Assembly (NCBI RefSeq): GCF_000424065.1
Contig: NZ_AUJE01000003.1
Span: forward strand, 62,001 to 126,000
Length of the DNA: 64,000 nucleotides
Direction: 5' to 3'
DNA from: Selenomonas ruminantium subsp. ruminantium ATCC 12561
Lineage (GTDB): Bacteria; Bacillota; Negativicutes; Selenomonadales; Selenomonadaceae
The notes under the pieces were generated by a model. The model worked only from the letters and a program-made list of their open reading frames with translations, was not told the DNA's origin and ran no database searches. Each line of letters opens with the position of its first letter. The first letter of the stretch is position 1. Both the position numbers and the translations under genes were made by a program. Shown piece by piece: positions 16,308 to 24,497 of the stretch.

Positions 16308-16793
16308 TTATTGTATCTTAAGCAACTGCTCGCCCATCCGCTGACCATAGGTTACAAACAAATCCTTGAAACTTTCAATGTCCTGACTCATCCCCACTGG
16401 CCCAAGATGGATTACAGGCTTGCCACAGGAAGAACCACCGGAATAAGTCATCATCCCCATGACCATCATGAATGTCAGTATTTCCTGAATAGCATTTTCA
16501 GCTCCTCCGTGGATATACTGCTCCGTAGCATATGCACCACCGAGCTTGCCTGCCAGTTTCAGCTTGCCAGCATTGCTCTCCAGCCAACTTTTCATTTTTG
16601 CGGTAACAGAAGCCATATAAGTTGGCGAGCCAAAAATCATCAGATGGGACTGCTGGATATATTCAAAGTCAGCCTCATCGATGTTGAAGCACCGTGCCTC
16701 AATATCATCAACGGATTTCAGTCCCTCGGCTATAAAGGTTGCGGCCCTTTCAGTTGTATGTGTCCTCGAATCAAAAACTATTGCTGCTTTCAT
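16308..16793 (-). CDS. Flavodoxin-like protein
   Basis: The FMN phosphate loop is degenerate but recognisable (VFDSRTHTTERAA near residues 6-18), followed by IFGSPTYMASVTAKMKSWL and GAYATEQYIHGGAENAIQEI, as in NAD(P)H:quinone-type flavodoxins (WrbA/FldA-like). The 161-residue length fits. GAGAGGTAG precedes the ATG. It is the last gene of the third block, after the metallo-beta-lactamase-fold gene, and could supply electrons to a neighbouring enzyme. Confidence 0.88.
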   Translation of the reverse strand: MKAAIVFDSRTHTTERAATFIAEGLKSVDDIEARCFNIDEADFEYIQQSHLMIFGSPTYMASVTAKMKSWLESNAGKLKLAGKLGGAYATEQYIHGGAENAIQEILTFMMVMGMMTYSGGSSCGKPVIHLGPVGMSQDIESFKDLFVTYGQRMGEQLLKIQ

Positions 16794-16806
16794 TTGCTAC
16801 CTCTCC

Positions 16807-17604
16807 TCAATCTAATTTAATGACAGTCCCTGCAGAAACTCTGCCCAGTACATTTACGCCAGAACAGTGGCAAAGATTGAAATCACGGACACCTAGCCGC
16901 TTCAGTTCATTCAGCGTCCTGTCCATGCGTTCCTGCCCTTCGCCATTAAGATGAATGCCGCCAATGATGCGCCGAACTGGAAGTCCCGTTCGCTTTTTCA
17001 CGGTAGCGGTAATGTTCAATATACCTTGATGGGAACAGCCCACTACTAAGGCAATTCCATCATCTGCTTTGAGCAGCAAGCATATTTCGTCATCAAAGCA
17101 ATCCGACTCTTTAGCACTGCCGCACACGAATTTTTGGGGAATATGTTCAAAGGAATAATGTCTATCAAAATTTGTGAACAGCTGTGCGTAATCATCAAGT
17201 TTCAAGCTATCTTTGCATTCATGTTCTTCAACTCCCCATGTCACTAAGTCCGACTTTGTAAATCCGCACCCCTTGGGAAGATATTGATTGCTTTCCTTGT
17301 CAAAGGAAAATTTTTCCTGCCAAAAATTTCTGCCGATATATACGGCCTTGGGATGGCAATATTTCAACAAAGAAGGAAATCCTCCGGCATGGTCGTAATG
17401 CGAATGGCTCAGAACGACAAAATCTACGGAAGATAAGTCCACAGAGAGTTTCTCAGCGTTGTTCCAAGCTATTCCTGTATGGCCACAATCAAACAAAAAA
17501 CTTGAGTCTGGTGTTTCCACGAAGATAGCAAGACCATGTTCAGCAGTCAAATCGCTCCCTTTTTTAACGGTATTATCTACAAGAATAGTTAATTTACAAC
17601 TCAT
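16807..17604 (-). CDS. Metallo-beta-lactamase-fold hydrolase
   Basis: The zinc motif HSHYDHAGG lies near residues 68-76, after LDCGHTGIAW-like strands, with further ligands in VVGCSHQGILN and GGIHLNG. The overall layout matches the family annotated as methyl-ribofuranosyl-aminobenzene-phosphate synthase-like MBL proteins. It begins three bases after the TIGR04076 stop, in one operon with the flavodoxin. Its substrate is not predictable. Confidence 0.88.
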   Translation of the reverse strand: MSCKLTILVDNTVKKGSDLTAEHGLAIFVETPDSSFLFDCGHTGIAWNNAEKLSVDLSSVDFVVLSHSHYDHAGGFPSLLKYCHPKAVYIGRNFWQEKFSFDKESNQYLPKGCGFTKSDLVTWGVEEHECKDSLKLDDYAQLFTNFDRHYSFEHIPQKFVCGSAKESDCFDDEICLLLKADDGIALVVGCSHQGILNITATVKKRTGLPVRRIIGGIHLNGEGQERMDRTLNELKRLGVRDFNLCHCSGVNVLGRVSAGTVIKLD

Positions 17605-17607
17605 CAG

Positions 17608-17916
17608 CTAGTCCTCATCTATTGTTTCAAGCAAAAAACTCACCGGGCGAAAGCCGTCATTGCAGGAAATCATGGCTGATCGAGGATTCTTCATCCAGCC
17701 ATCATAGAAGTTCTCCGCGCCATGTGCTAGTCCCATGACAAATGGGGACATGGTCTCCCAGGCACTCTCGCACAGTCCCTCCGGCCTTTGCCAGCCATTG
17801 GCGATGAACATGGCTCCCTCATCAATATCGCAAGCATGCTCGATGGGATTTTCATACTTTTCCATCAAATCTGGGTAACAAGCCTTCCGGACAACAGTTA
17901 TTCGTACCTTTTTCAC
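17608..17916 (-). CDS. TIGR04076 family protein
   Basis: The 102-residue protein has the family pattern: VKKVRITVVRK at the start, CDIDEGAMFIANGWQRPEGLCESAW in the middle and ISCNDGFRPVSFLLE at the end. GTG at 17916 is chosen because AGAAGGAGG precedes it. Its start lies inside the altered 3' end of the YaiI copy 2 frame. The family has no known biochemical activity. Confidence 0.85.
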   Translation of the reverse strand: MKKVRITVVRKACYPDLMEKYENPIEHACDIDEGAMFIANGWQRPEGLCESAWETMSPFVMGLAHGAENFYDGWMKNPRSAMISCNDGFRPVSFLLETIDED

Positions 17917-18349
17917 GCCAGCACCTCCTTCTAAAAACTGCTGCAAATTTATCGTCATCTTCCTCAGTACGTTTGGCAGGTCCTTTCAGATGTACCTTTT
18001 TCTTTGACCGTCTGGCTTTTTTCGCCATATGCCGCTCCATCAACAGCCGGTCGATATTTTCAGCGGTATACCGCCAACCATTCTGATGAATCGCATAGGC
18101 CTTCTTCCCCAAAGCCATCGCCGCTACGCCATAATCCTGAGTCACTACGATATCACCAGCTTGGCAAAGATTTATAAGTGCCAGGTCAACCGCATCTGCT
18201 CCGGCACCAATTACACGTACCTCACTATAAACTGAAGTCAATATATGATTGGTGTCACAGAGTAGCGTTACAGGCAAACCATATTTTCTGGCTACCTGCT
18301 CCGTTATTTTAACTACTGGACAAGCATCTGCATCAACGTAAATCCTCAT
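17852..18349 (-). CDS. YaiI/UPF0178 protein copy 2 with replaced C-terminus
   Basis: Residues 1-135 match copy 1 closely (MRIYVDADACPVVK, QDYGVAAMALGKKA, KKVHLKGPAKRTEED). After KFAA the sequence no longer matches: the frame runs out of register (VFRRRCWREKG) and continues across the start of the TIGR04076 gene. The last helix of the family is therefore lost, and 65 bases overlap the next gene. The start overlaps the NDT copy 2 stop by four bases. The core domain is intact, so activity may remain. Confidence 0.75.
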   Translation of the reverse strand: MRIYVDADACPVVKITEQVARKYGLPVTLLCDTNHILTSVYSEVRVIGAGADAVDLALINLCQAGDIVVTQDYGVAAMALGKKAYAIHQNGWRYTAENIDRLLMERHMAKKARRSKKKVHLKGPAKRTEEDDDKFAAVFRRRCWREKGTNNCCPEGLLPRFDGKV

Positions 18350-18744
18350 CCGATATTTTTCACCTGCGCCAATATCTCGGCTTCATCCGCATAGCGATGT
18401 ATATGGAAGCGTTCATTTCCGGCCAGCATAGCAGAAAGCTGTGTTTCCTTAGGACGGTAGAAAATATGTACTTCCTTGCCACGGGCTTCAGCGTAAGCCA
18501 GCTCATATCCAACGCCCAACGACACCTGCGTGCATTCTGCAACGACAATGTCGCATTCACGCAGCCAGGTCGTATCCTGTTCATAGATAGCTTTGTCACC
18601 TTTATCTTCTACCGTAGACAAACTCAAGTCACCTACATGCTCAGTAAGCACTTGATGTTTTTCCTTCAAGGCAGCTATGACCTTACGGTAGAGTTCCGCA
18701 TCCTGCCTGCCGCCACGAATGGAGCCTGCGAAATATACCTTCAT
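18346..18744 (-). CDS. Nucleoside 2-deoxyribosyltransferase-like protein (copy 2)
   Basis: A 132-residue copy of 2315-2740 with the same FAGSIRGG, ECDIVVAECTQ and SLGVGYELAYAE motifs. AGGATGG precedes the ATG. It lies between ATPase copy 3 (10 bases upstream) and YaiI copy 2 (ATGA overlap), probably showing the ancestral order ATPase-NDT-YaiI. Confidence 0.8.
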   Translation of the reverse strand: MKVYFAGSIRGGRQDAELYRKVIAALKEKHQVLTEHVGDLSLSTVEDKGDKAIYEQDTTWLRECDIVVAECTQVSLGVGYELAYAEARGKEVHIFYRPKETQLSAMLAGNERFHIHRYADEAEILAQVKNIG

Positions 18745-18754
18745 CGTTCCATCC

Positions 18755-19267
18755 TCATTTCATCTTCAAATCTAACAGTACCTTATCGGTTTCCCACGGC
18801 GATATGACCGTATAGTTGATACCTGCCCCCTCCAGAACAGCCTTGATTTCTTCATCCTTTACCTTGGCTCGTTCCAGATTCGTCTCCTTACGGCCATCTA
18901 TGCTGATGAATTCATCATTGCGCCGTAGGAGGTATTCCACATTGTCAAATTTGGCATGCTCATGCATCACCAACTGGTCAAAGAGTTCATCCGGCGTGTT
19001 GTTATAGATGATGTTCAACGGCAGGGGCGAATCGCAGACTGCATACTCTACGCCATACCGCTCCAGCGTCTTCAACCTGTGCACCTGTTCGGCAAATAGA
19101 TACAGCTGATCCTGTACGATGTCCGTAGCATTTTGATACCAAAGCCACTTGGCGTACTCGCCCACCAGTTCCGTCTTATGCCCCTTACGCTTCAGCTTCG
19201 AAAAAATGTCTGCGGCGATAGTGCTCTTGCCAATGCCTGCGCCGCCGTAAAAGTTCAGTACCTTCAA
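18755..19267 (-). CDS. NadR-like P-loop ATPase/kinase (copy 3)
   Basis: A full-length copy (170 residues) nearly identical to copy 1, with GGAGIGKS Walker A and TTG start preceded by AGGAG. It heads the third block. The conservation of copies 1 and 3 at protein level, with many silent changes in the DNA, points to selection for function. Confidence 0.72.
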   Translation of the reverse strand: MKVLNFYGGAGIGKSTIAADIFSKLKRKGHKTELVGEYAKWLWYQNATDIVQDQLYLFAEQVHRLKTLERYGVEYAVCDSPLPLNIIYNNTPDELFDQLVMHEHAKFDNVEYLLRRNDEFISIDGRKETNLERAKVKDEEIKAVLEGAGINYTVISPWETDKVLLDLKMK

Positions 19268-19396
19268 TTACAATGCTCCTGTTCTTTCTTCAAATTTTTC
19301 AATATCTATTATACACCACATAAGGAATGTTCTCTACAATGCACTGCCGCCCGTACCAAACATGTAGCCTACAATGGAAAGTAATAATTGGAAAGG

Positions 19397-19561
19397 CTAG
19401 ATGAGATTAATTGCTGCAAATGCTGTCTTGCCAATATAGTTGGAAACAAAATAGCCGTCAATTGCATCATAAGTAATGGCAATCATCACTGTGCCTATGG
19501 TCGGCGCAGCGAAGAGCAGTAACTTCCTATAGGTAAAATGGTCGGATAACTTGATATTCAT
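19397..19561 (-). pseudogene. N-terminal stub of a MATE family transporter
   Basis: The 54-codon frame (NIKLSDHFTYRKLLLF, then DAIDGYFVSNYIGKTAFAAI, stop) matches the first transmembrane helix region of MATE efflux proteins, normally about 450 residues. A stop follows and the rest of the gene is absent. It fills most of the gap between ATPase copy 3 and the next remnant; 19268-19396 holds nothing else that I can identify. Confidence 0.65.
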
Positions 19562-19575
19562 AAGCCATACATCCT

Positions 19576-19824
19576 TTAACCAAACACAAGGTCAATAAAC
19601 TTTTCGATATACAATTGCTGGAATGCTGCCATCTTTTGCTGGGAGAAGAAATTTCCCGCCCATTCGAATTCCGATTCGAAGCAGCCTGAATTGTTGTCGT
19701 TCTCCAAAAACTCCAGTTCTAGTCTTGCTCCGGGGGTAGAATAAGGATTGGGCAAAGGCAGATAGAACGGACGAAGCTCCCCAAGCTCATCTGCGTTGAT
19801 ATTCAGCTGATAGTTGACTTCCAT
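19576..19824 (-). pseudogene. C-terminal remnant of an NRPS condensation domain
   Basis: The frame reads EVNYQLNINADELGELRPF and FEWAGNFFSQQKMAAFQQLY, like the last strands and helix of condensation domains. The start has no ribosome binding site and the frame is open further upstream. It lies 12 bases before the MATE stub. Assignment rests on general resemblance and on the partner fragment at 19850-19975. Confidence 0.4.
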
Positions 19825-19849
19825 CGGGTCATCCAGGAAAGGTTGGTCG

Positions 19850-19975
19850 TTAATTAACCGCCCGCTGCAGTTTCTGCGAGTCTATGTTCTTGGAAAAGTG
19901 GAAGAAATAGGACATATTGTTGAACATGGTAGACTTCGGCATCATCAATTGATTATCCACCATCTCTACCTGCAT
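19850..19975 (-). pseudogene. N-terminal remnant of an NRPS condensation domain
   Basis: In another frame from the previous entry, RPHKLSPMQVEMVDNQLM and MFNNMSYFFHFSKNIDSQKL resemble the opening of a condensation domain; TAA follows. The bulk of the domain, including the HHxxxDG motif, is missing. Together with 19576-19824 and the MATE stub it suggests a largely deleted peptide-synthesis and export cluster. Confidence 0.4.
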
Positions 19976-20012
19976 GGGAGAAAGTTTGTGTGGCCGCTGA
20001 ATAACAAAAGAC

Positions 20013-20051
20013 CGGTTGACAAGTTAATAGCTCATGCCTGCTTGTCAACCG
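20013..20051 (-). terminator. dnaE terminator
   Basis: An 11-bp perfect stem (CGGTTGACAAG / CTTGTCAACCG) with a 17-base loop, 24 bases beyond the dnaE stop and followed on the minus strand by TCTTTTG. Confidence 0.85.
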
Positions 20052-20074
20052 ATCATCCTTATACGTTTATATGG

Positions 20075-23000
20075 TCAACGTTTTTTAACACCTTTGGGTC
20101 CTAAAAGAGCTTCCAGCTCGGCCAGGGTTTCCGGCGCATTGTCCAGCCAATAGCTTTCTCCCAGCTTTTGCCAGCTGCCACGATAGAGATAGACAACGTG
20201 GCTGCCGTGATGCTTGGCCATGAGTTCCTTCAAGTCCTTGATGAGCTGCTCGCCGCCCTCCGTCGCGGGCAGCAGATAATATTCCGGCTGATATTCGTCC
20301 ATAGACCATATCTTATCCACGAGCAATTTGACCTCAGCATCCCGCAGGTCAACCTTCCCTTGTAAAACGATTGGTGTATCCGGTGTCAGCAGATTCACAT
20401 ACTGATAAAAGGCGCGCGGGAAAATCGTTGCTTCCAGCTGTTCTGTGTAATCTTCCACTTTGATAAAGCACATGGTGTCACCCTTTTTCGTGGTGATGCG
20501 CCTGCTTTCCGCAACCAAACCGGCAATGCGGACAACCTGCTTGTCCTTGACGCTCCCACTCAGGGTTTCAATGCTGGGCAGATGGCCGATTTTATCCTTG
20601 TACTCGTCCAAAGGATGACCCGTGATGTAAAAACCGGTGTTTTCCTTTTCCCATCCTAACATGGTGCGTTTAGGAACTTCATCCATATCCGGCAGTTTCA
20701 TATCCGCCGCATCATCCTGCATCACATCGCCAAACAGACCTAATTGGCCATGGGCAAAGTCCTTCTGGCGTCGTTGTGCCTCGCCTACTGTCGGTTCGAG
20801 TACATGGAGCAATTGACTGCGCTTGGCGCCCAAAGAGTCAAAGGCACCGCATTTTATCAGACTTTCCAATACCCGCTTATTGACCGTAGTCATATCAATC
20901 CGTGTGCAAAAATCCAATAGCGAGGTAAACGGCCCATCCTGTTTCCGCGCTGCCATAATGGCCTTGATGGCGTTTTCGCCCACATTGCGCACAGCCGCCA
21001 GCCCAAAGCGGATATCTTTTTTATCCACACCAAACATGATATCGCTGGCATTGATATCCGGGGGTAGAATCTTAATGCCCATACGATGTGCCAATTCGAT
21101 ATAAACTGGGACTTTGTTGGCGTTATCCATAACACTGGTGAGCATAGCCGCCATAAATTCAGCCGGATAATGGGCTTTGAGATACGCGGTCTGCCACGCT
21201 ACCAGCGCATAGGCGGCACTATGCGACTTGTTGAAGCCGTAGTCGGCAAAATGAGTCAGGAGGTCAAAGATGGTATTGGCAAGCTCGGCATCAATGTTGT
21301 TGCCTGCACAACCTTTGAGGAAGTTTTCCTTCTGTGCCATCAGGATTTCATGCTTTTTCTTCCCCATGGCACGGCGCAATAAATCTGCCTGTCCCAAGGA
21401 GAATCCAGCCAAAACTTGCACAATCTGCATAACCTGCTCCTGATAGAGCACCACACCAAAGGTTTCTTTGAGAATCGGCTCCAAAAGTGGGTGCATATAG
21501 GTGACTTCTTTGCGCCCATGGCGCCCGCCGATAAAATCATCCACCATGCCGCTGCCCAAGGGGCCGGGACGGTAAAGAGCTACAGTCGGAATCAGGTCGG
21601 CAAAGTTTTTCGGCGCCAAATCCTTCACGAGATTGGTCATGCCAGACGATTCCATCTGGAACACCGCCCCTGTACGTCCCTCACAGAGCATTTTTGCCGT
21701 TAACTCGTCCTCTAAGGGAATGGCATTGATATCCACCTTTTCCCCGCGGGTCTGCTCGATATTATTCAGCGTATCACTGATTACCGTCAAGGTTCGCAGG
21801 CCCAAAAAGTCCATTTTCAGCAGGCCAAGTTCCTCCACATGGTCTTTGTCAAACTCCGTAACCAGCGTACCTTCCGAAACGGACACCGGCAGATAATCGG
21901 TCAGCGGGTGTTTAGCAATAACCACGCCTGCCGCATGGGTAGACGAATGACGGGGCAGTCCCTCGACCTTGCGGGCAAAGTCGATAAGCCGCTTGGCTTC
22001 TTCCGATGACTCATAGATATTACGGAATTCCGTGGAGGCTTTCATGGCCTTGTCCAGGGTCATTTTCAGTTCGTTGGGAATCAGCTTGGCAATGGCATCC
22101 ACCTGGGCATAAGTCATGCCCAGTGCCCGGCCAACGTCACGCACAGCACCCTTGGCCGCCATTGTACCAAAGGTGACAATCTGCGCTACATGGTCATAGC
22201 CATAGCGTTCCTTTACATAGTCGATAACTTCTTCGCGGCGGATATAGCAGAAGTCAATATCAATATCCGGCATGGTCACGCGCTCCGGATTGAGGAAACG
22301 TTCAAAGAGCAGATCGTATTTGAGCGGGTCAAGGTTGGTAATGCCCAACAGATAAGCTACGATACTACCTGCCGCCGAGCCACGCCCTGGTCCAACGGAA
22401 ATGCCCTGCTCGCGGGAATGGTTGATGAAATCCCATACAATCAAAAAGTAACTGTCATAACCCATACGGTGGATAATGGAAAGCTCGTAATCCAAGCGTT
22501 CCCGCACTTCCTGCGTGATTTCCGGATAGCGGGAAGGCAATGCCTTTTCGCAGAGAGCCCGCAAATAAGCTTCATCATCTTTATAGGCTTCAGGAATGGG
22601 GTAATACGGCAGCTGAATATGGCCAAACTCAAAATCAACCTGACAGCGCTTGGCAATTTTTACGGTATTGCTAAGGGCTTCCGGATAGGCGGAAAACAGC
22701 CCCGCCATTTCTTCGGGGGATTTCAAGTAATAATCATCGCTGTTAAAGCGCATCCTATCCGGGTCATCCACGGTCTTACTCATCTGAATACAGAGCAGGA
22801 TATCGTGGAATTCGCTGTCTTCCCGGCGCACATAATGGCTATCGTTGGTCGCAACCAAACCGACGCCGTATTTATTCGCTAATTCAATAAGACCTTCATT
22901 GGCAACGCGTTCTTCCGGCAGACCATGATTCTGAATTTCCAAGAAGTAATTGTCCTTGCCGAAGATGTCAATATACTCCTGTACCAGCCGGTCAGCCTTA

Positions 23001-23473
23001 TCCTTGTTGTCTTGAATCAATGCCCGCGGCACATCACCAGCAATACAGGCAGACAGACAGATAATTCCTTCATGGTATTGCCGTAGAAGTTCCTTATCCA
23101 CGCGCGGCTTATAGTACATGCCTTCGATATTGGCCAGCGACACCAGCTTTACCAGATTCTTATAGCCGGTCTGATTTTCAGCCAGCAAAATCAAATGGTA
23201 ATACTTGATTCCATTGACTTCCTGACGTTCCTTGCGGGAACCGGGAGCAAGGTACACCTCGCAGCCAATAATGGGCTTAATGCCCTGCTTCTTGCATTCT
23301 TTATAAAAATCAATCGTGCCATACATGACGCCATGGTCGGTAATGGCCAGATGTTTCATGCCCAATTCTTTGGCACGGGCCACCAAATCCTTGATGCGGG
23401 CGGCACCATCCAACAAACTGAACTCCGTATGACAATGGAGGTGGGCAAATTCGATATTGCTTGCTGCTTCCAT
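20075..23473 (-). CDS. dnaE: DNA polymerase III alpha subunit
   Basis: The 1132-residue protein begins with a PHP domain (FAHLHCHTEFSLLDGAARI, HLAITDHGVMYGTIDFY) and contains the polymerase catalytic signature PDIDIDF near residue 400, GPGRGSAAGSIVAYLLGI, the helix-hairpin-helix region and a C-terminal OB fold (VRIAGLVAESRRITTKKG). This is the replicative-type polymerase subunit. AGGAAGGA precedes the ATG. It is the only clear housekeeping gene here and anchors the chromosomal context. Confidence 0.98.
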   Translation of the reverse strand: MEAASNIEFAHLHCHTEFSLLDGAARIKDLVARAKELGMKHLAITDHGVMYGTIDFYKECKKQGIKPIIGCEVYLAPGSRKERQEVNGIKYYHLILLAENQTGYKNLVKLVSLANIEGMYYKPRVDKELLRQYHEGIICLSACIAGDVPRALIQDNKDKADRLVQEYIDIFGKDNYFLEIQNHGLPEERVANEGLIELANKYGVGLVATNDSHYVRREDSEFHDILLCIQMSKTVDDPDRMRFNSDDYYLKSPEEMAGLFSAYPEALSNTVKIAKRCQVDFEFGHIQLPYYPIPEAYKDDEAYLRALCEKALPSRYPEITQEVRERLDYELSIIHRMGYDSYFLIVWDFINHSREQGISVGPGRGSAAGSIVAYLLGITNLDPLKYDLLFERFLNPERVTMPDIDIDFCYIRREEVIDYVKERYGYDHVAQIVTFGTMAAKGAVRDVGRALGMTYAQVDAIAKLIPNELKMTLDKAMKASTEFRNIYESSEEAKRLIDFARKVEGLPRHSSTHAAGVVIAKHPLTDYLPVSVSEGTLVTEFDKDHVEELGLLKMDFLGLRTLTVISDTLNNIEQTRGEKVDINAIPLEDELTAKMLCEGRTGAVFQMESSGMTNLVKDLAPKNFADLIPTVALYRPGPLGSGMVDDFIGGRHGRKEVTYMHPLLEPILKETFGVVLYQEQVMQIVQVLAGFSLGQADLLRRAMGKKKHEILMAQKENFLKGCAGNNIDAELANTIFDLLTHFADYGFNKSHSAAYALVAWQTAYLKAHYPAEFMAAMLTSVMDNANKVPVYIELAHRMGIKILPPDINASDIMFGVDKKDIRFGLAAVRNVGENAIKAIMAARKQDGPFTSLLDFCTRIDMTTVNKRVLESLIKCGAFDSLGAKRSQLLHVLEPTVGEAQRRQKDFAHGQLGLFGDVMQDDAADMKLPDMDEVPKRTMLGWEKENTGFYITGHPLDEYKDKIGHLPSIETLSGSVKDKQVVRIAGLVAESRRITTKKGDTMCFIKVEDYTEQLEATIFPRAFYQYVNLLTPDTPIVLQGKVDLRDAEVKLLVDKIWSMDEYQPEYYLLPATEGGEQLIKDLKELMAKHHGSHVVYLYRGSWQKLGESYWLDNAPETLAELEALLGPKGVKKR

Positions 23474-23586
23474 AAATAAATTCCTTCCTAATGCAAAACG
23501 ATTATCCTTTAGTATAACATAAACCTTGCCCGCGTGCAGGCTCTCTGCTAAAATATTAGCAAAGAAAGATGTTAGAGGTGTTTGCC

Positions 23587-23847
23587 ATGACCATACACGG
23601 AGCAGTCATTATTGAGCAGGGAGTTACCTTCGCTATTATTGCGGTGAAACAGTCCGTCACCATGTATACCGCCAGAATGGTACAGACCCGCCATGAACTG
23701 GCACAGTTCTTTCCCAATATGCCCATTATCCTCATGAGTCAGGATAACAGCGGCACGCCCCACTACTATGGCCGCAAGGATATCGTGGAATTTTTGAAAA
23801 CCGTGCGGCTTGACCAGATACCGTGGAAAGAATACCATATTTATTAA
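23587..23847 (+). CDS. Small conserved host protein whose 3' end is the phage attachment site
   Basis: An 86-residue protein starting MTIHGAVIIEQGVTFAIIAV after GAGGTG; family not recognised. It is divergent from dnaE with a short shared upstream region that contains the palindrome TGCTAA-AATA-TTAGCA. Its last seven codons (KEYHIY, stop) lie inside the 23-bp attL core, so integration leaves the gene intact, as is usual for sites in gene ends. Confidence 0.75.
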   Translation: MTIHGAVIIEQGVTFAIIAVKQSVTMYTARMVQTRHELAQFFPNMPIILMSQDNSGTPHYYGRKDIVEFLKTVRLDQIPWKEYHIY

Positions 23848-23850
23848 CGG
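23828..23850 (+). other. attL core
   Basis: AAGAATACCATATTTATTAACGG (23 bases; key parts AATACCATATTTATTAA) is repeated exactly at 61815-61837. The left copy covers the last codons and TAA of the host gene at 23587-23847. Confidence 0.9.
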
Positions 23851-23948
23851 TACTATTCAGCCGAAATAATTACGCCTCACAATGCCTTATTTTATGCGGG
23901 TTTCCAATAGTTGGCAAAAGGCCGAAAAATCGCTTTTTGAACATTTTT

Positions 23949-23966
23949 GTGGTCAAAACGTGGTCA
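23949..23966 (+). other. Putative integrase arm-type sites, left side
   Basis: Two GTGGTCA direct repeats with an 11-base period (23949-23955 and 23960-23966), about 100 bases inside attL. The same pair with the same spacing lies inside attR at 61740-61757. Together they would flank the core on the excised circle. Confidence 0.6.
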
Positions 23967-23990
23967 CGGAACAAGTATATAACGATAAAA

Positions 23991-24031
23991 GCCCCGGAAC
24001 TCAACGACAATTCGTCGCCAAGTTCCGGGGC
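23991..24031. terminator. Hairpin at left prophage end
   Basis: An 11-bp stem (GCCCCGGAACT / AGTTCCGGGGC) with a 19-base loop, TTGCTTGTTT to the right and AAAA to the left. It ends leftward phage transcripts before they reach the host gene. The rest of 23851-24098 shows no convincing gene. Confidence 0.75.
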
Positions 24032-24098
24032 TTGCTTGTTTGGCACTTCTGGCAGTCAGCCGAACGTAATAAATTCGAAAGCACCTATACCTATTATA

Positions 24099-24281
24099 TC
24101 ACACTTCAGCGGCTGCCTTCTCCAGTACAACCTTCAAAATGTAGATACCGATATTCAGGGCAGCAGGTACCACGAACGCATCGCGAATTTTACACCAGCC
24201 CGTTTCGTTCGGGGCGTCGGCTTTGCACTCCTCGATGATGCGGTCGGCTGCGGCCTCCAGCAGGGCAATTCCTCCAATCAT
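24099..24281 (-). CDS. Small phage protein of unknown function
   Basis: A 60-residue protein (starting MIGGIALLEAAADRIIEECK) with a helical start and a hydrophobic stretch near the end (PAALNIGIYILKVV). The ATG at 24281 is preferred to longer frames because the residues before it look non-coding, although its ribosome binding site is weak. It lies between lysin and attL, a common spot for lysogenic-conversion genes. Confidence 0.4.
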   Translation of the reverse strand: MIGGIALLEAAADRIIEECKADAPNETGWCKIRDAFVVPAALNIGIYILKVVLEKAAAEV

Positions 24282-24470
24282 GTTTACCCGCAGAAAATAT
24301 TCCACAAATCCGGAAAAAAATATTCCACCGAAATCGTTTGAAATCGTTCGAAGATATCGCGCAATGTCCACCGCAGGCAATACGTTTTCTCATGGGCATG
24401 AAGAAACTGTGTTTGATTGGTGGACAATATGCGGTTAAATCGTTCGACAATCGTTTGTTAATTCGTTTTT

Positions 24471-24497
24471 AACTCAATAACGAAATGTTATCGAGTT
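24471..24497. other. Stem-loop overlapping the lysin stop codon
   Basis: AACTCAATAAC pairs with GTTATCGAGTT around a five-base loop. There is no T-tract in the direction of lysin transcription, so it is more likely an mRNA 3'-end stabiliser than a true terminator. The surrounding gap (24282-24495) also holds several repeats of AAATCGTT of unknown meaning. Confidence 0.45.

Noticed and set aside
23882-24238. Rightward frame near attL containing HFCGQNVVTEQV, similar to the end of the integrase (CGQNVVIDEK)
   Set aside because: The similarity covers only the GTGGTCA repeat pair; the rest of the frame has no integrase-like sequence and crosses a terminator. Shared arm-type sites explain it better than an integrase remnant.
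24471-24497. Stem-loop after the lysin gene as a rho-independent terminator
   Set aside because: No T-run follows in the leftward direction and the stem overlaps the stop codon; kept only as a stem-loop.
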